Shown here in pieces: positions 1 to 8,332 of a stretch of DNA of 64,000 nt. The translations under genes and the position numbers were made by a program. Origin of the DNA: Cellulomonas marina. GTDB taxonomy: Bacteria; Actinomycetota; Actinomycetes; Actinomycetales; Cellulomonadaceae. The first letter of the stretch is position 1. Each line of letters starts with the position of its first letter. The notes beneath the pieces were generated by a model that saw only the letters and a program-made list of their open reading frames with translations, was not told where the DNA came from and ran no database searches. The stretch lies in the NCBI RefSeq assembly GCF_900111925.1, contig NZ_FOKA01000016.1, forward strand, positions 1 through 64,000. Direction: 5' to 3'.

Positions 1-51
1 CAGAACGTCGCCCGCGAGATCAAGCGCGAGATCAAGACCTCGCAGGCCTGA
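1..51 (+). CDS. C-terminal end of an unidentified protein
   Basis: The window opens inside a plus-strand reading frame that gives 16 residues ending EIKREIKTSQA before a TGA stop. It is followed by a strong hairpin terminator, which supports it as a real gene end. Too little is visible to assign a family. Confidence 0.55.
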   Translation, partial: QNVAREIKREIKTSQA

Positions 52-106
52 CGACTGCTCCCGGGTCCCGCACCTCGCTGAGGTCCCGGCCGCTGCTGCG
101 GACGCC

Positions 107-140
107 ACGGCGCCCCGGTCCACCAGGACCGGGGCGCCGT
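107..140. terminator. Bidirectional hairpin terminator
   Basis: Perfect inverted repeat: a 15-bp GC-rich stem (107-121 with 126-140) and a 4-nt loop, lying between the plus-strand gene end at 51 and the minus-strand metI stop at 175. There is no T-tract, as is common in high-GC actinobacteria. Confidence 0.7.
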
Positions 141-174
141 CGTCGTCGGTGCCGGTGTGCCGCCGGCACGGTCG

Positions 175-837
175 CTACCGCCGCAGCACCCGCCGCGCCA
201 GCGTGTTGCCGACCGCCTGCGCCACGTGCACCAGCGCCACGATGACCGCCACCGCGACCCACGTCGCCACGGGGTTGAACCGCTGGTACCCGTACTGCAG
301 CGCGAAGTCCCCGAGGCCGCCACCGGCCACCGCGCCCGCCATCGCCGACATGTCGACGACCGCGACGAACAGGAACGTGTACCCGAGGATGAGCGGCCCC
401 AGCGTCTCCGGCACGATGACCGTCCCGATGATCCGCAGCGGGCCGGCGCCCATCGCGCGCGCCGCCTCCACGACGCCGGGGTCGAGCGCCACGAGGTTCT
501 GCTCGACGATCCGCGAGGTGCCGAAGGTCGCCATGATGACCATCGGGAAGATCACCGCACGCGTGCCGTAGCTCGTGCCCGTGACCGCGATGGTCAACGG
601 CTGCACCGCCGTGAGGAAGATGATGAAGGGGATCGGCCGGACGAGGTTGACGGCCACGTTGAGCACCGCGTGCACGGCCCGGTTCGGCAGGAGGTTGCCG
701 GCCCGCGTGACGTAGAGCGCGATGCCGAGCGCCAGGCCGAGCAGACCGCCGATCAGCAGCGTCACCGCCACCATCCACAGCGTCTCGCCGAGCGAGGCCA
801 GCAGCACCGGCCACAGGCTGGTCGAGCCGTTCGTCAT
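175..837 (-). CDS. metI: Methionine ABC transporter permease MetI
   Basis: A 220-residue inner-membrane permease of the MetNIQ importer for D/L-methionine. Hydrophobic segments lie at about residues 18-42, 57-80, 92-105, 143-170 and 190-212. The permease EAA loop (EAARAMGAGP) is at about 124-133, where MetN docks. The ATG overlaps the metN stop by four bases (ATGA), so the two are translationally coupled. Start and length match the family. It is the last gene of the metQ-metN-metI operon and is followed by a strong hairpin. Methionine specificity rests on the MetN NIL domain and the MetQ-type binding protein next door. Confidence 0.93.
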   Translation of the reverse strand: MTNGSTSLWPVLLASLGETLWMVAVTLLIGGLLGLALGIALYVTRAGNLLPNRAVHAVLNVAVNLVRPIPFIIFLTAVQPLTIAVTGTSYGTRAVIFPMVIMATFGTSRIVEQNLVALDPGVVEAARAMGAGPLRIIGTVIVPETLGPLILGYTFLFVAVVDMSAMAGAVAGGGLGDFALQYGYQRFNPVATWVAVAVIVALVHVAQAVGNTLARRVLRR

Positions 838-1892
838 CGCGCACCCCCCGTCGCACCCGTGGCGCGGCCCTGTCCGTGGTCGACGACCTCCGTGCGCCGC
901 CGCAGCTCGTCGAGCAGCGCGTCCACGTCCCCGCGCTCGCCGACGAGGTCCCAGGTCACCGAGCCCAGGGGCCGCGCCCCGACCTCGGTGATGCCGCCGA
1001 AGACGATGGACCCGTCGACGCGGTGCTCCCGCAGCAGGCGGGTCAGCAGCGTGGGCGACCCCTCGTCGTCGGTCACGGCGACCGTGACGATCCGTCCGGC
1101 GTGCCGGTCCCGCAGCCGCTCGACGACGTCCGGTCGCGGCCGGTCGTGCAGCGCCGTGCCGACGAACCGCCGGGTCACCACCTCCCGCGGCCGCGCGAAC
1201 AGGTCGTACACGTCCCCGTGCTCGACGACGCGGCCGCCCTCCATGACGGCGACGCGGTCGCAGAGGTAGGAGACGACCGACATCTCGTGCGTGATGACGA
1301 CGATCGTCACGCCGAGCTCGGCGTTCACGCGCCGGAGCAGGTCCAGCACGTCGCGGGTCGTCTCCGGGTCGAGCGCGCTGGTCGACTCGTCGGCCAGGAG
1401 GAGCGAGGGCGAGGTCGCCAGCGCCCGCGCGATGCCGACGCGCTGCTTCTGCCCACCGGAGAGCTGGTTCGGGTACTGCTGCGCCTTGTCCGTCAGCCCG
1501 ACGAACTCCAGCAGCTCGGCGACGCGGGCCTCCCGCTTCTCCTTCGGCCACCGTGCGACCTGCAGCGGGTACGCGACGTTGCCCGCCACCGTGCGCGAGG
1601 ACAGGAGGTTGAACTGCTGGAAGATGAAGCCGATGCCCGCGCGGACCGGCCGCAGCCGACGCTCGGGCAGCCCGGCGAGCTCCGTCCCGTCGACGACGAC
1701 GCTGCCCGCGGTCGGCACCTCGAGGGCGTTGATGAGCCGGACCAGGGTGCTCTTGCCCGCCCCGGAGTACCCGATGACCCCGAACACCTCGCCCGCGCGG
1801 ATGTCGAGCGTCACCCCGTCGACCGCGCGCACGGTGCGGCGGCCGTCGGTGAACTCCTTCGTGACGTCGCGTAGCTGCACGGCGGCACCCAT
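834..1892 (-). CDS. metN: Methionine ABC transporter ATPase MetN
   Basis: A 352-residue ATPase that powers methionine import. Walker A GYSGAGKST is at 41-49, the signature LSGGQ at 144-148 and Walker B LLLADE at 164-169. The ABC domain is followed from about residue 265 by a C-terminal NIL (ACT-like) domain. In characterised MetN proteins that domain binds methionine and inhibits transport when internal methionine is high. The ATG at 1892 has a GAGG-containing ribosome binding site. It lies 40 bp downstream of metQ and overlaps metI. All catalytic motifs look intact. Confidence 0.95.
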   Translation of the reverse strand: MGAAVQLRDVTKEFTDGRRTVRAVDGVTLDIRAGEVFGVIGYSGAGKSTLVRLINALEVPTAGSVVVDGTELAGLPERRLRPVRAGIGFIFQQFNLLSSRTVAGNVAYPLQVARWPKEKREARVAELLEFVGLTDKAQQYPNQLSGGQKQRVGIARALATSPSLLLADESTSALDPETTRDVLDLLRRVNAELGVTIVVITHEMSVVSYLCDRVAVMEGGRVVEHGDVYDLFARPREVVTRRFVGTALHDRPRPDVVERLRDRHAGRIVTVAVTDDEGSPTLLTRLLREHRVDGSIVFGGITEVGARPLGSVTWDLVGERGDVDALLDELRRRTEVVDHGQGRATGATGGAR

Positions 1893-1932
1893 GGTCCGGC
1901 TCCTCTCGTCGTGTCGGTCCTCGTCGGGCCCG

Positions 1933-2865
1933 TCAGCCCTGGGCCGCGGTGATGTCCTCCTCGAGACCCGACAGGATCCCGGCGAGCTCGTCCGCGCCCA
2001 GGTCGACGTCGACGGCGGTGCCCGCGGACTCGTCGAGCAGGCCCTGGACCACCTCGGGGCTGTGGTAGATCTCGACGACCTGCTCGAACAGCGGGTTGTC
2101 GGCGTCCTCGGCCCGCGCCGCGAAGACGTTGATGTAGGGCTCGGCCGCCGACTGGTCGTCGAGGTCGGAGTAGATCGCCGTCGTCGGGTCGATGCCCGCG
2201 TCGGAGGCGAAGTTGTTGTTGATGACCGCCGCGTCCAGCGACTGCAGCTGCACGGGGGTCTGGTTCGCGTCGACCGGGACGACCTCGACGCGCGAGCCCT
2301 CGAGCACGTCCGCCGGCGTCGACAGGGCGTTGCCGCCGTCCGCCAGCTCGACGAGGCCCGCCGACTGCAGGACGAGCAGCGCCCGGGCCTGGTTCGTCGG
2401 GTCGTTGGGGATCGCGACCTGGCCGCCGTCGGGGATCTCGTCGGGCGAGGCGTAGCCCTTCGTCGTGTACAGACCGAGCTGGTAGATCGCCGTGGAGCCG
2501 ATGGCCACGAGGTCCTCACCGGCCTCCACGTTGTAGTTCGCCAGGAACAGCAGGTGCTGGAACTGGTTGAGGTCGAGCTGCCCCTGCGAGAGCTGCGGGT
2601 TGGGCTGCTGGTAGTCCGTGAAGTTCACCAGCTCGACGTCGATGCCCTCCTCGGCGGCGAGGTCCTCGAACGTGCGCCAGTAGTCCTTGGACTGGTCGGT
2701 CACGCCGATGGTGACCCTCTGCCGGTTCTCGGGGTCGGCGGTGGTGGTGGCCTGGGCGGCGCCGGAGGTCTCCCCGCCACCGCAGGCGGCCAGGGTGAGG
2801 GCGGCGACGGCGGCGAGGGCGCCGGTACGCAGGGCGCGGCGACGGGGCAGGACGGCGAGGGTCAT
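1933..2865 (-). CDS. metQ: Methionine-binding lipoprotein MetQ (NlpA family)
   Basis: A 310-residue substrate-binding lipoprotein. The N-terminus has arginines, a hydrophobic stretch and a lipobox LTLAAC with the acylated cysteine at about residue 28. The rest matches the NlpA/MetQ fold (VTIGVTDQSKDYW near the mature start, AVINNNFA near the C-terminal lobe). It captures methionine outside the membrane for MetNI. The ATG at 2865 is preceded by a GAAAGG-type ribosome binding site. It is the first gene of metQNI; the 290-nt leader in front carries a cysteine-rich leader ORF, so the operon is probably controlled by sulfur amino-acid supply. Confidence 0.92.
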   Translation of the reverse strand: MTLAVLPRRRALRTGALAAVAALTLAACGGGETSGAAQATTTADPENRQRVTIGVTDQSKDYWRTFEDLAAEEGIDVELVNFTDYQQPNPQLSQGQLDLNQFQHLLFLANYNVEAGEDLVAIGSTAIYQLGLYTTKGYASPDEIPDGGQVAIPNDPTNQARALLVLQSAGLVELADGGNALSTPADVLEGSRVEVVPVDANQTPVQLQSLDAAVINNNFASDAGIDPTTAIYSDLDDQSAAEPYINVFAARAEDADNPLFEQVVEIYHSPEVVQGLLDESAGTAVDVDLGADELAGILSGLEEDITAAQG

Positions 2866-3031
2866 CTCGTGGTGCCTTTCGGGGCGGGGCGTGACCGGGG
2901 TCTGCTCGACCGGTCGGGTGCGGGTCAGGGTCGGACCCGGGACGCCACCCGGCTCCTGCGTACGGGCGTGACGTGGTCGCGCGCGGCAGGGCCGGGGAGG
3001 TCCGCCCGGGACCGGACGCGAGCGGGAGGGC

Positions 3032-3067
3032 TCAGCGCACGGGGCGGCACAGGCAGCCACGACACAT
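3032..3067 (-). CDS. Cysteine-rich leader peptide MCRGCLCRPVR of metQNI
   Basis: An 11-codon ORF encodes MCRGCLCRPVR: cysteines at positions 2, 5 and 7, then TGA. It sits about 75 nt downstream of a predicted start site and about 165 nt upstream of metQ. Short ORFs with clustered Cys codons are known from actinobacteria as attenuators of sulfur and cysteine genes, where slow Cys-tRNA decoding changes downstream expression. No clear Shine-Dalgarno is visible. The sequence between it and metQ contains short stems, for example CGGGTC/GACCCG and GACCGG/CCGGTC. Function is inferred from the Cys content and position. Confidence 0.6.
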   Translation of the reverse strand: MCRGCLCRPVR

Positions 3068-3148
3068 GCCGACCAGCGCGCCGGCGGCGCGGAGGGGGGC
3101 GGTCGTGGGCACGGTGCGGCTCCGGTTCCCTGGGGTGCGGACCGGGCG

Positions 3149-3178
3149 ACGGTAGCACCGCGTCCGCCGCTCGGTCAG
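3149..3178 (-). promoter_or_regulatory. Predicted promoter of the metQNI leader
   Basis: On the minus strand a -35-like CTGACC (3173-3178) is separated by 18 bp from a -10-like TACCGT (3149-3154). The start site would be near 3142, upstream of the leader ORF. Confidence 0.5.
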
Positions 3179-3194
3179 ACGGACGCCAGATGGT

Positions 3195-3218
3195 GGGACG
3201 ACTGGGGCCGGTCGTCCC
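3195..3218. repeat. Inverted repeat upstream of the NCS2 permease gene
   Basis: GGGACGAC (3195-3202) and GTCGTCCC (3211-3218) form a perfect 8-bp inverted repeat in the divergent region between metQNI and the permease gene. A -10-like TAGCCT follows at 3242-3247. It may be an operator; no regulator gene lies next to it. Confidence 0.35.
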
Positions 3219-3296
3219 GCCGACGGTGCGCGCGCCGCCGCTAGCCTGGCGCTGCCGTGCGGGAGCGCCGGCGACCCACGGACGGAGGGCACCGCG

Positions 3297-4604
3297 ATGG
3301 CGGGACAGGGGTGGCGCCTGCACGGCGACGGACGACGGATCGCGCCCGGGGCGGTGGTCGCGCCGCAGGAGCGGCTCAGCTGGCCGCGGACGGTCGGCAT
3401 CGGCATGCAGCACGTCGTCGCGATGTTCGGCGCGACCTTCCTCGTGCCGCTGCTGACGGGCTTCCCGCCGGCGACGACGCTGTTCTTCTCCGCCGTCGGC
3501 ACCGCGCTGTTCCTGCTGCTGACCCGCGGCCGCGTGCCGAGCTACCTGGGGTCGAGCTTCGCGTTCCTCGCGCCGATCGCCGCGGCGCAGGACGCCGGCG
3601 GCCCGGCGGTGGCGCTCGGCGGGGTCGTCGTCACCGGCGTCGCGCTGGCGCTGGTGGGGCTCGTCGTGCAGGCGGCCGGGGTGCGGTGGATCGACGTCCT
3701 CATGCCGCCCGTGGTCACGGGGACGATCGTCGCGCTCATCGGGCTCAACCTCGCGCCGACGGCGTGGGACTCCGTGCAGGCGGCCCCCGTGACGGCGGTG
3801 GTGACGCTGCTGGTGGTGGCGTTGGTGACGGTGCTGTTCCGCGGCATCCTCGGGCGGCTGGCCATCCTCGTCGGGGTGCTCGTCGGGTACGTCGTCGCGC
3901 TGCTGCGCGGCGAGGTGGACCTGCAGCCCGTGTCGGACGCCGCGTGGGTCGGCCTGCCCTCGTTCACGGCCCCGTCCTTCGACGTGTCCGTGCTCGGCCT
4001 GTTCCTGCCGGTGGTGCTCGTCCTCGTCGCCGAGAACATCGGTCACGTGAAGTCCGTCGCCGCCATGACGGGGCAGGACCTGGACCCCGTGACCGGGCGC
4101 GCGCTCATGGCCGACGGCCTGGCGACGACGCTGGCCGGCCTCGGCGGCGGCTCCGGCACGACGACGTACGCGGAGAACATCGGCGTCATGGCGGCCACCC
4201 GCGTCTACTCGACGGCGGCCTACTGGGTCGCCTCGGCTGCGGCCCTGCTGCTGAGCCTGTCCCCGAAGTTCGGCGCGGTCGTCTCGACGATCCCTGCGGG
4301 CGTCCTCGGCGGGGCGACGACGGTCCTCTACGGGATGATCGGCCTGCTCGGCGCCCGCATCTGGATCCAGCACCGCGTCGACTTCTCCGACCCGGTGAAC
4401 CTCACGAGCGCCGCCGCGGCCCTGGTGATCGGCATCGCGAACTTCACGTGGGTCGCCGGCGACCTGACGTTCGGCGGCATCGCGCTCGGCACCGCCGCCG
4501 CGATCGGGCTGTACCACCTCATGCGGGCGGTGGCCCGGTGGCGCGGCACGGAGGCGGACGCGACGCTCGTCAGTCCTGCAGGGGGTCGTGCCCCCAGTTC
4601 ATGA
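3297..4604 (+). CDS. NCS2 uracil/xanthine permease
   Basis: A 435-residue polytopic membrane protein of the NCS2 nucleobase:cation symporter family. The family QH motif (MQHVVAMFG) is at about 37-45, and the glycine-rich GGGSGTTTYAENIGV segment in the second half matches the substrate-binding TM8-TM10 region. The family fold has 14 membrane segments. The exact substrate (uracil, xanthine or uric acid) cannot be fixed from the sequence. The ATG at 3297 follows a CGGAGGG ribosome binding site. The last 35 bp overlap the 3' end of the convergent DUF3140 gene. It is a monocistronic gene. Confidence 0.9.
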   Translation: MAGQGWRLHGDGRRIAPGAVVAPQERLSWPRTVGIGMQHVVAMFGATFLVPLLTGFPPATTLFFSAVGTALFLLLTRGRVPSYLGSSFAFLAPIAAAQDAGGPAVALGGVVVTGVALALVGLVVQAAGVRWIDVLMPPVVTGTIVALIGLNLAPTAWDSVQAAPVTAVVTLLVVALVTVLFRGILGRLAILVGVLVGYVVALLRGEVDLQPVSDAAWVGLPSFTAPSFDVSVLGLFLPVVLVLVAENIGHVKSVAAMTGQDLDPVTGRALMADGLATTLAGLGGGSGTTTYAENIGVMAATRVYSTAAYWVASAAALLLSLSPKFGAVVSTIPAGVLGGATTVLYGMIGLLGARIWIQHRVDFSDPVNLTSAAAALVIGIANFTWVAGDLTFGGIALGTAAAIGLYHLMRAVARWRGTEADATLVSPAGGRAPSS

Positions 4605-4908
4605 GCGACCAGCGCCAGTGCGTGTCGGTCACGTCGCCGTCCGGCCGCTGCGCGAGGTGCCGGTGCACGTAACCCGTCGCCTTCTTCATGTGCGCGAGGT
4701 CGTCGTCGGACAGGTCGGCCTTCTTCGTCCGCAGCAGCTCGACGATGCGCCGGCCGGAGGCGTGCCCCGTCGACTCCCCGCCGCCGTCGGACTTCTGCCC
4801 GACCGCCTGCGACTCGTCCGTGCCCAGCCAGTCCTCGAGCGCCTTCGGCGTCATGTTCACGGCCTCGCCGAACGCGCGCCGGATGTCGTCCGCCTCATCG
4901 GTGTCCAC
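4570..4908 (-). CDS. DUF3140 protein
   Basis: A 112-residue acidic protein with the DUF3140 pattern: VNMTPKALEDWL near the N-terminus, ESQAVGQK in the middle and a C-terminal KKATGYVHRHLAQRP...WRWSLMNWGHDP. Function is unknown; family members are small, soluble actinobacterial and proteobacterial proteins. I take the GTG at 4908 (VDTDEADD) because the frame upstream loses family resemblance. A nearby ATG at 4917 is in another frame. Its 3' end is antisense to the last 35 bp of the permease gene, so the two transcripts overlap tail to tail. Confidence 0.8.
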   Translation of the reverse strand: MDTDEADDIRRAFGEAVNMTPKALEDWLGTDESQAVGQKSDGGGESTGHASGRRIVELLRTKKADLSDDDLAHMKKATGYVHRHLAQRPDGDVTDTHWRWSLMNWGHDPLQD

Positions 4909-5031
4909 CCCTTCATGCTGCGCCGGGGCGGACGTCGGCGCACGCGGGCAGGCAGCCCTGACCTGCGACCTGCGACCAAAGGAGGAGACGGTCCCGCTCC
5001 ACGGCTGATCCCCGGCGTCGAGGGCCCGCCC

Positions 5032-5044
5032 TAGCCTGACCGCC
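5032..5044 (+). promoter_or_regulatory. -10 element implying a leaderless histidine kinase mRNA
   Basis: TAGCCT (5032-5037) ends 7 bp before the kinase ATG at 5045, and no Shine-Dalgarno is present. This spacing places the transcription start at or next to the A of the ATG. Confidence 0.5.
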
Positions 5045-6352
5045 ATGAGCCATCTCCCCGCACCGGCACCCGTGCCGGCCCCCGTCCCGCCGCCCGCGCT
5101 CGGAGCCTGGTCGCGCACGTGGCGGTACGTCGTGGTGGTCCTCGTCGCCCTGCTCGTCTGGGTCGTGGTCGCCTGGGACACGATCACCGCCGGGGGGACG
5201 CGGGAGGTGCCACCGGCCGGGGACGACCTCGTCGTCGGGGTCGTCCTGGCCCTCGACGGACTGCTCGGGCTCGGCATGGTGGCGCTGCTCCCGCTGCGGC
5301 GCAGCCACCCGGTGCTCGTCGCCGGCGTGACCACCGCGGTCACGGCCGTCTCGGGCGCCGCGGTCGCCGCGGCGGCGCTCGCGATCGTGTCCTTGGCGAC
5401 CCGTCGGCGGTGGCGCGAGGTCGTGGGAGTCGCGGCCGTGCTCCTGGGCGCGACCCTGGCCTACGAGCTCCTGTACCGGCCGGCGACCACCGGGCCCGCG
5501 GCGTCGGTGGTTGGGGCTGCGGGGTCGGCCGGCCTGGCGCTGCTCGTCGTCGGCGCGCTCGTGGCGACCGGATCGTTCGTCGGGGCGCGCCGCGAGCTGC
5601 TCGTCCGGCTGCGGGAACGGGCGGAGACCGCCGAGCGGCAGCGTGCTGTCGAGACGGAGGCGGCGCGCGAGGCCGAGCGCCTCCGGATCGCGCGCGAGAT
5701 GCACGACGTGCTCGCGCACCGCATCTCCCTCGTCGGGCTGCACGCCGGCGCGCTCGCCTACCGCACGGACCTCAGCCGCGAGGAGACCGCCCAGGTCGCC
5801 ACGGTCGTGCAGGAGAACGCGCACGTCGCGCTGGAGGAGCTGCGCGAGGTGCTCGGCGTGCTGCGCAGCGGCGGTGGCACCGAGCAGGCGGAAGGTGTCG
5901 AGCCGGGCCGCGCCGACGAGGCGGCCGAGCCTCCCCAGCCGACGCTCGCCGAGCTCCCGGCGCTCGTGGCGGACGCGCGGGACGCCGGGCAGGTCGTCAC
6001 GTGGCACGCGGACCTCGCCCCGGGCACCGATCTTCGGAGGGTGCCGGTGACGGCGTCCCGGACCGCCTTCCGCGTCGTGCAGGAGGGCCTGACCAACGCG
6101 CGTCGGCACGCGCCCGGTGCACCCGTGGACGTGCTCGTCACCACGACGCCCTCCGGGGCGCTCGAGGTGCGGGTCGGCAACCCGGCACCCGTCACCGCAG
6201 GCGCACACGGTGCCGACGTCCCAGCACCGACCGGGTGGGGCCTCACGGGCCTGCGGGAGCGCGCGGCGCTCGCCGGCGGCCGGCTGGAGGCGGGCCGCGA
6301 CGAGCACGGCCTCTTCGTGCTCGCCCTGCACCTGCCCGGCGGTGCGGCGTGA
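5045..6352 (+). CDS. NarL-type sensor histidine kinase (HisKA_3)
   Basis: A 435-residue membrane sensor kinase. The N-terminal 190 residues contain several hydrophobic segments (about 27-48, 64-80, 90-120, 130-150, 155-180). A charged linker leads to the HisKA_3 motif REMHDVLAHRISLV with the phospho-acceptor His at about residue 220. The C-terminal HATPase_c domain has the N-box (NARRHAPGA) and a GWGLTGLRERAALAGG glycine-rich motif. The signal is unknown. The response regulator starts in a GTGA overlap with the stop, so the two form a co-translated pair. The start appears leaderless. Confidence 0.93.
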   Translation: MSHLPAPAPVPAPVPPPALGAWSRTWRYVVVVLVALLVWVVVAWDTITAGGTREVPPAGDDLVVGVVLALDGLLGLGMVALLPLRRSHPVLVAGVTTAVTAVSGAAVAAAALAIVSLATRRRWREVVGVAAVLLGATLAYELLYRPATTGPAASVVGAAGSAGLALLVVGALVATGSFVGARRELLVRLRERAETAERQRAVETEAAREAERLRIAREMHDVLAHRISLVGLHAGALAYRTDLSREETAQVATVVQENAHVALEELREVLGVLRSGGGTEQAEGVEPGRADEAAEPPQPTLAELPALVADARDAGQVVTWHADLAPGTDLRRVPVTASRTAFRVVQEGLTNARRHAPGAPVDVLVTTTPSGALEVRVGNPAPVTAGAHGADVPAPTGWGLTGLRERAALAGGRLEAGRDEHGLFVLALHLPGGAA

Positions 6353-7062
6353 CGCCGCCGGTGCCCGGCCGGGTCACGGACGCGACCGCGGACGCCGTCC
6401 CGGGCGGCACCGTCCGGGTCGTCGTCGTCGACGACGACGCGCTCGTCCGGACGGGGCTGCGCCTCCTGCTCGGCGGCGACCCGACGATCGAGGTCGTCGG
6501 CGAGGCCGGCGACGGGCAGGAAGGACTGGCCCTGGTCCGGCAGCTCGTCCCGCACGTCGCGCTCATGGACATCCGGATGCCGCGCCTGGACGGCCTCGCG
6601 GCCACCCGTCGGGTCGTCGAGGAGGGCCTGCCGACGCGCGTCCTGGTCCTGACGACCTTCGACACGGACGAGATGGTCCTGACGGCCCTGCGCCACGGCG
6701 CGGCGGGGTTCCTGCTCAAGGACACGCCCCCGGCGGCCCTCGTCGAGGCGGTCCGACGCGTCGCGGCGGGCGACCCGATGCTGTCGCCGACCGCGACGGC
6801 GCGGGTGATCGCCGCTGCGACGGAGACCCGCGGCGACGACGTGCGGCGCCGGCAGGCGGTCCGCCGTCTCGACACCCTCACCGCCCGTGAGCGCGAGGTC
6901 GCCTCCGCCGTGGCCCGCGGCCTGACCAACGCCGAGATCGCCGCCGATCTCCACCTGGGCACCGCGACGGTGAAGACGCACGTGGGGCACCTGTTCGAGA
7001 AGCTCGACGCGACGAACCGCGTGCAGATCGCGCGGTACGTCCACGACGCCGGCGAGGCGTAG
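6349..7062 (+). CDS. NarL/LuxR-type response regulator
   Basis: A 237-residue DNA-binding partner of the kinase upstream. The receiver domain (about residues 23-140) has the acidic cluster VVVDDD, the phospho-acceptor Asp74 in ALMDIRMP, and the conserved Thr and Lys (VLTTFD, FLLKDT). A LuxR-type HTH at about 178-222 reads LTAREREVASAVARGLTNAE. The GTG at 6349 overlaps the kinase stop. An internal GTG at 6361 is a possible alternative. Targets are unknown; the pair is not next to an obvious ABC exporter or other usual target. Confidence 0.93.
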   Translation: MTPPVPGRVTDATADAVPGGTVRVVVVDDDALVRTGLRLLLGGDPTIEVVGEAGDGQEGLALVRQLVPHVALMDIRMPRLDGLAATRRVVEEGLPTRVLVLTTFDTDEMVLTALRHGAAGFLLKDTPPAALVEAVRRVAAGDPMLSPTATARVIAAATETRGDDVRRRQAVRRLDTLTAREREVASAVARGLTNAEIAADLHLGTATVKTHVGHLFEKLDATNRVQIARYVHDAGEA

Positions 7063-7107
7063 CGGATCGGCGACGGCTGCGGACGGGCCACGCCGGTCCG
7101 CGACCCG

Positions 7108-8031
7108 TCAGCGGCTGCGCTTGTCGCGGAACATGGCCGCGTCGGCCACCGCCAGGAGCGTGTCGCCGTCGGCCGCGTCGTGCGGGTGGACAGCCACCCC
7201 GATGCTGACGCCGACGCGCACGTCGCCGTCCGGCAGCGGGACGGGTCGCTCCACCGCCTGCCGCAGCCCCTCGACCAGCTCGCGCACGCGCCCGCCGCTC
7301 TCCAGCGGGAGGTCACCCACGACGACGACGAGCTCGTCCCCGCCGAACCGGGCCACGAGGTCGCCCGGCCGCAGCACCGCGCGCATCCTGCGCCCGATCT
7401 CGACGAGGAGCTGGTCGCCGGCCAGGTGCCCCCTGCTGTCGTTGACCTGCTTGTCGTCGTCGAGGTCGAGGAAGAGGACCGCCACCGCGCGCCCTGCGGC
7501 TGACGCGCGCGCGACCTCCCCCCGCAGGTGCTCCGCCAGCACGGTCCGGTTGGCCAGCCCGGTGAGCGGGTCCTGGGTCGCAGCCCGCGCGAGGGCCGTC
7601 TCCTGCGCCACCTGCGCGGTGACGTCGTGCTGCACCCCCACCCAGTAGCGGAGCGTCCCGTCGTCGTGGTGCACCGGGGACAGGCGCAGGTCGTTCCAGA
7701 ACGTCGACCCGTCCGCGCGGTAGTTCAGGAGCCGCGCCCGGGTGTACCGGCCCTCGGCCAGGCCGACCCGGAGGGCGCCGACGACGGCCTGGTCCGTGCC
7801 CGGACCCTGCAGGAACCGGCAGTTGCGCCCGAGCGCCGATGCGCGGGCGTAGCCCGTCAGCTGCTCGAAGCCGTCGTTGACGAACACCAGCGGCAGGTCG
7901 GCGTCACGGGCGTCGGCCACCAGCACCGCACTGCGCATCGCCGCCACGCACGCGGCGAGCGCGGCGTCGTCGATCGATGGCACCGCGGGCGGGACGTCGT
8001 CGGATCGAGGGTCGCAGTCATCAGGAGTCAT
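7108..8031 (-). CDS. LOV-GGDEF blue-light-type diguanylate cyclase
   Basis: A 307-residue cytosolic protein. The LOV/PAS domain (about 25-140) carries the flavin-adduct motif GRNCRFLQ with Cys71, the residue that forms the photoadduct in blue-light LOV sensors. The GGDEF domain (about 150-307) has QDPLTGLANR, the metal-binding LDLDD region and RFGGDEL at 228-234, where the usual last Phe is Leu. It probably makes cyclic di-GMP in response to light or redox, but the altered signature leaves activity open. I chose the ATG at 8031 over a longer frame, because the extra residues are low-complexity and the PAS fold begins downstream. Confidence 0.88.
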   Translation of the reverse strand: MTPDDCDPRSDDVPPAVPSIDDAALAACVAAMRSAVLVADARDADLPLVFVNDGFEQLTGYARASALGRNCRFLQGPGTDQAVVGALRVGLAEGRYTRARLLNYRADGSTFWNDLRLSPVHHDDGTLRYWVGVQHDVTAQVAQETALARAATQDPLTGLANRTVLAEHLRGEVARASAAGRAVAVLFLDLDDDKQVNDSRGHLAGDQLLVEIGRRMRAVLRPGDLVARFGGDELVVVVGDLPLESGGRVRELVEGLRQAVERPVPLPDGDVRVGVSIGVAVHPHDAADGDTLLAVADAAMFRDKRSR

Positions 8032-8235
8032 CGCCGTCAGTCTCGGAGGAGCAGCGCTGCGCCGCCTGCAGGACAGGCGGGTGCACTCGCCTGCCACCCG
8101 ATCGTGTGGGCGCAGAGCACGTCACGGAGAGACGACCCGCCGCCCCGGACGTGACGCCAGGGTGGGCCGTCGTGGCGGGTGGCACGCGGCAAGGTGCGTA
8201 CGACCGGTCGCCCGGGCCTGAAGAACGGGCAGGAG

Positions 8236-8308
8236 TGGAGCCAAGGGGACTCGAACCCCTAACCCCCTGCTTGCAAAGCAGGTGCGCTACCAATTGCGCC
8301 ATGGCCCC
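8236..8308 (-). tRNA. tRNA-Ala (anticodon TGC)
   Basis: A 73-nt cloverleaf. The acceptor GGGGCCA (ending at 8308) pairs with TGGCTCC (one G-U), the D-arm is GCGCAATTGGTAGCGC, the anticodon loop TTTGCAA gives TGC, and the T-arm is GGGGTTCGAGTCCCC. CCA is not encoded. Placement after gyrA next to tRNA-Ile is the usual actinobacterial arrangement. Confidence 0.97.
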
Positions 8309-8332
8309 CGGGGTCCCGCGTGGGCGGGACCG

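Noticed and set aside
2866..3296. SAM-type riboswitch upstream of metQ
   Set aside because: I looked for the SAM-I/SAM-IV core elements on the minus strand and found none; the short Cys ORF is a better explanation.
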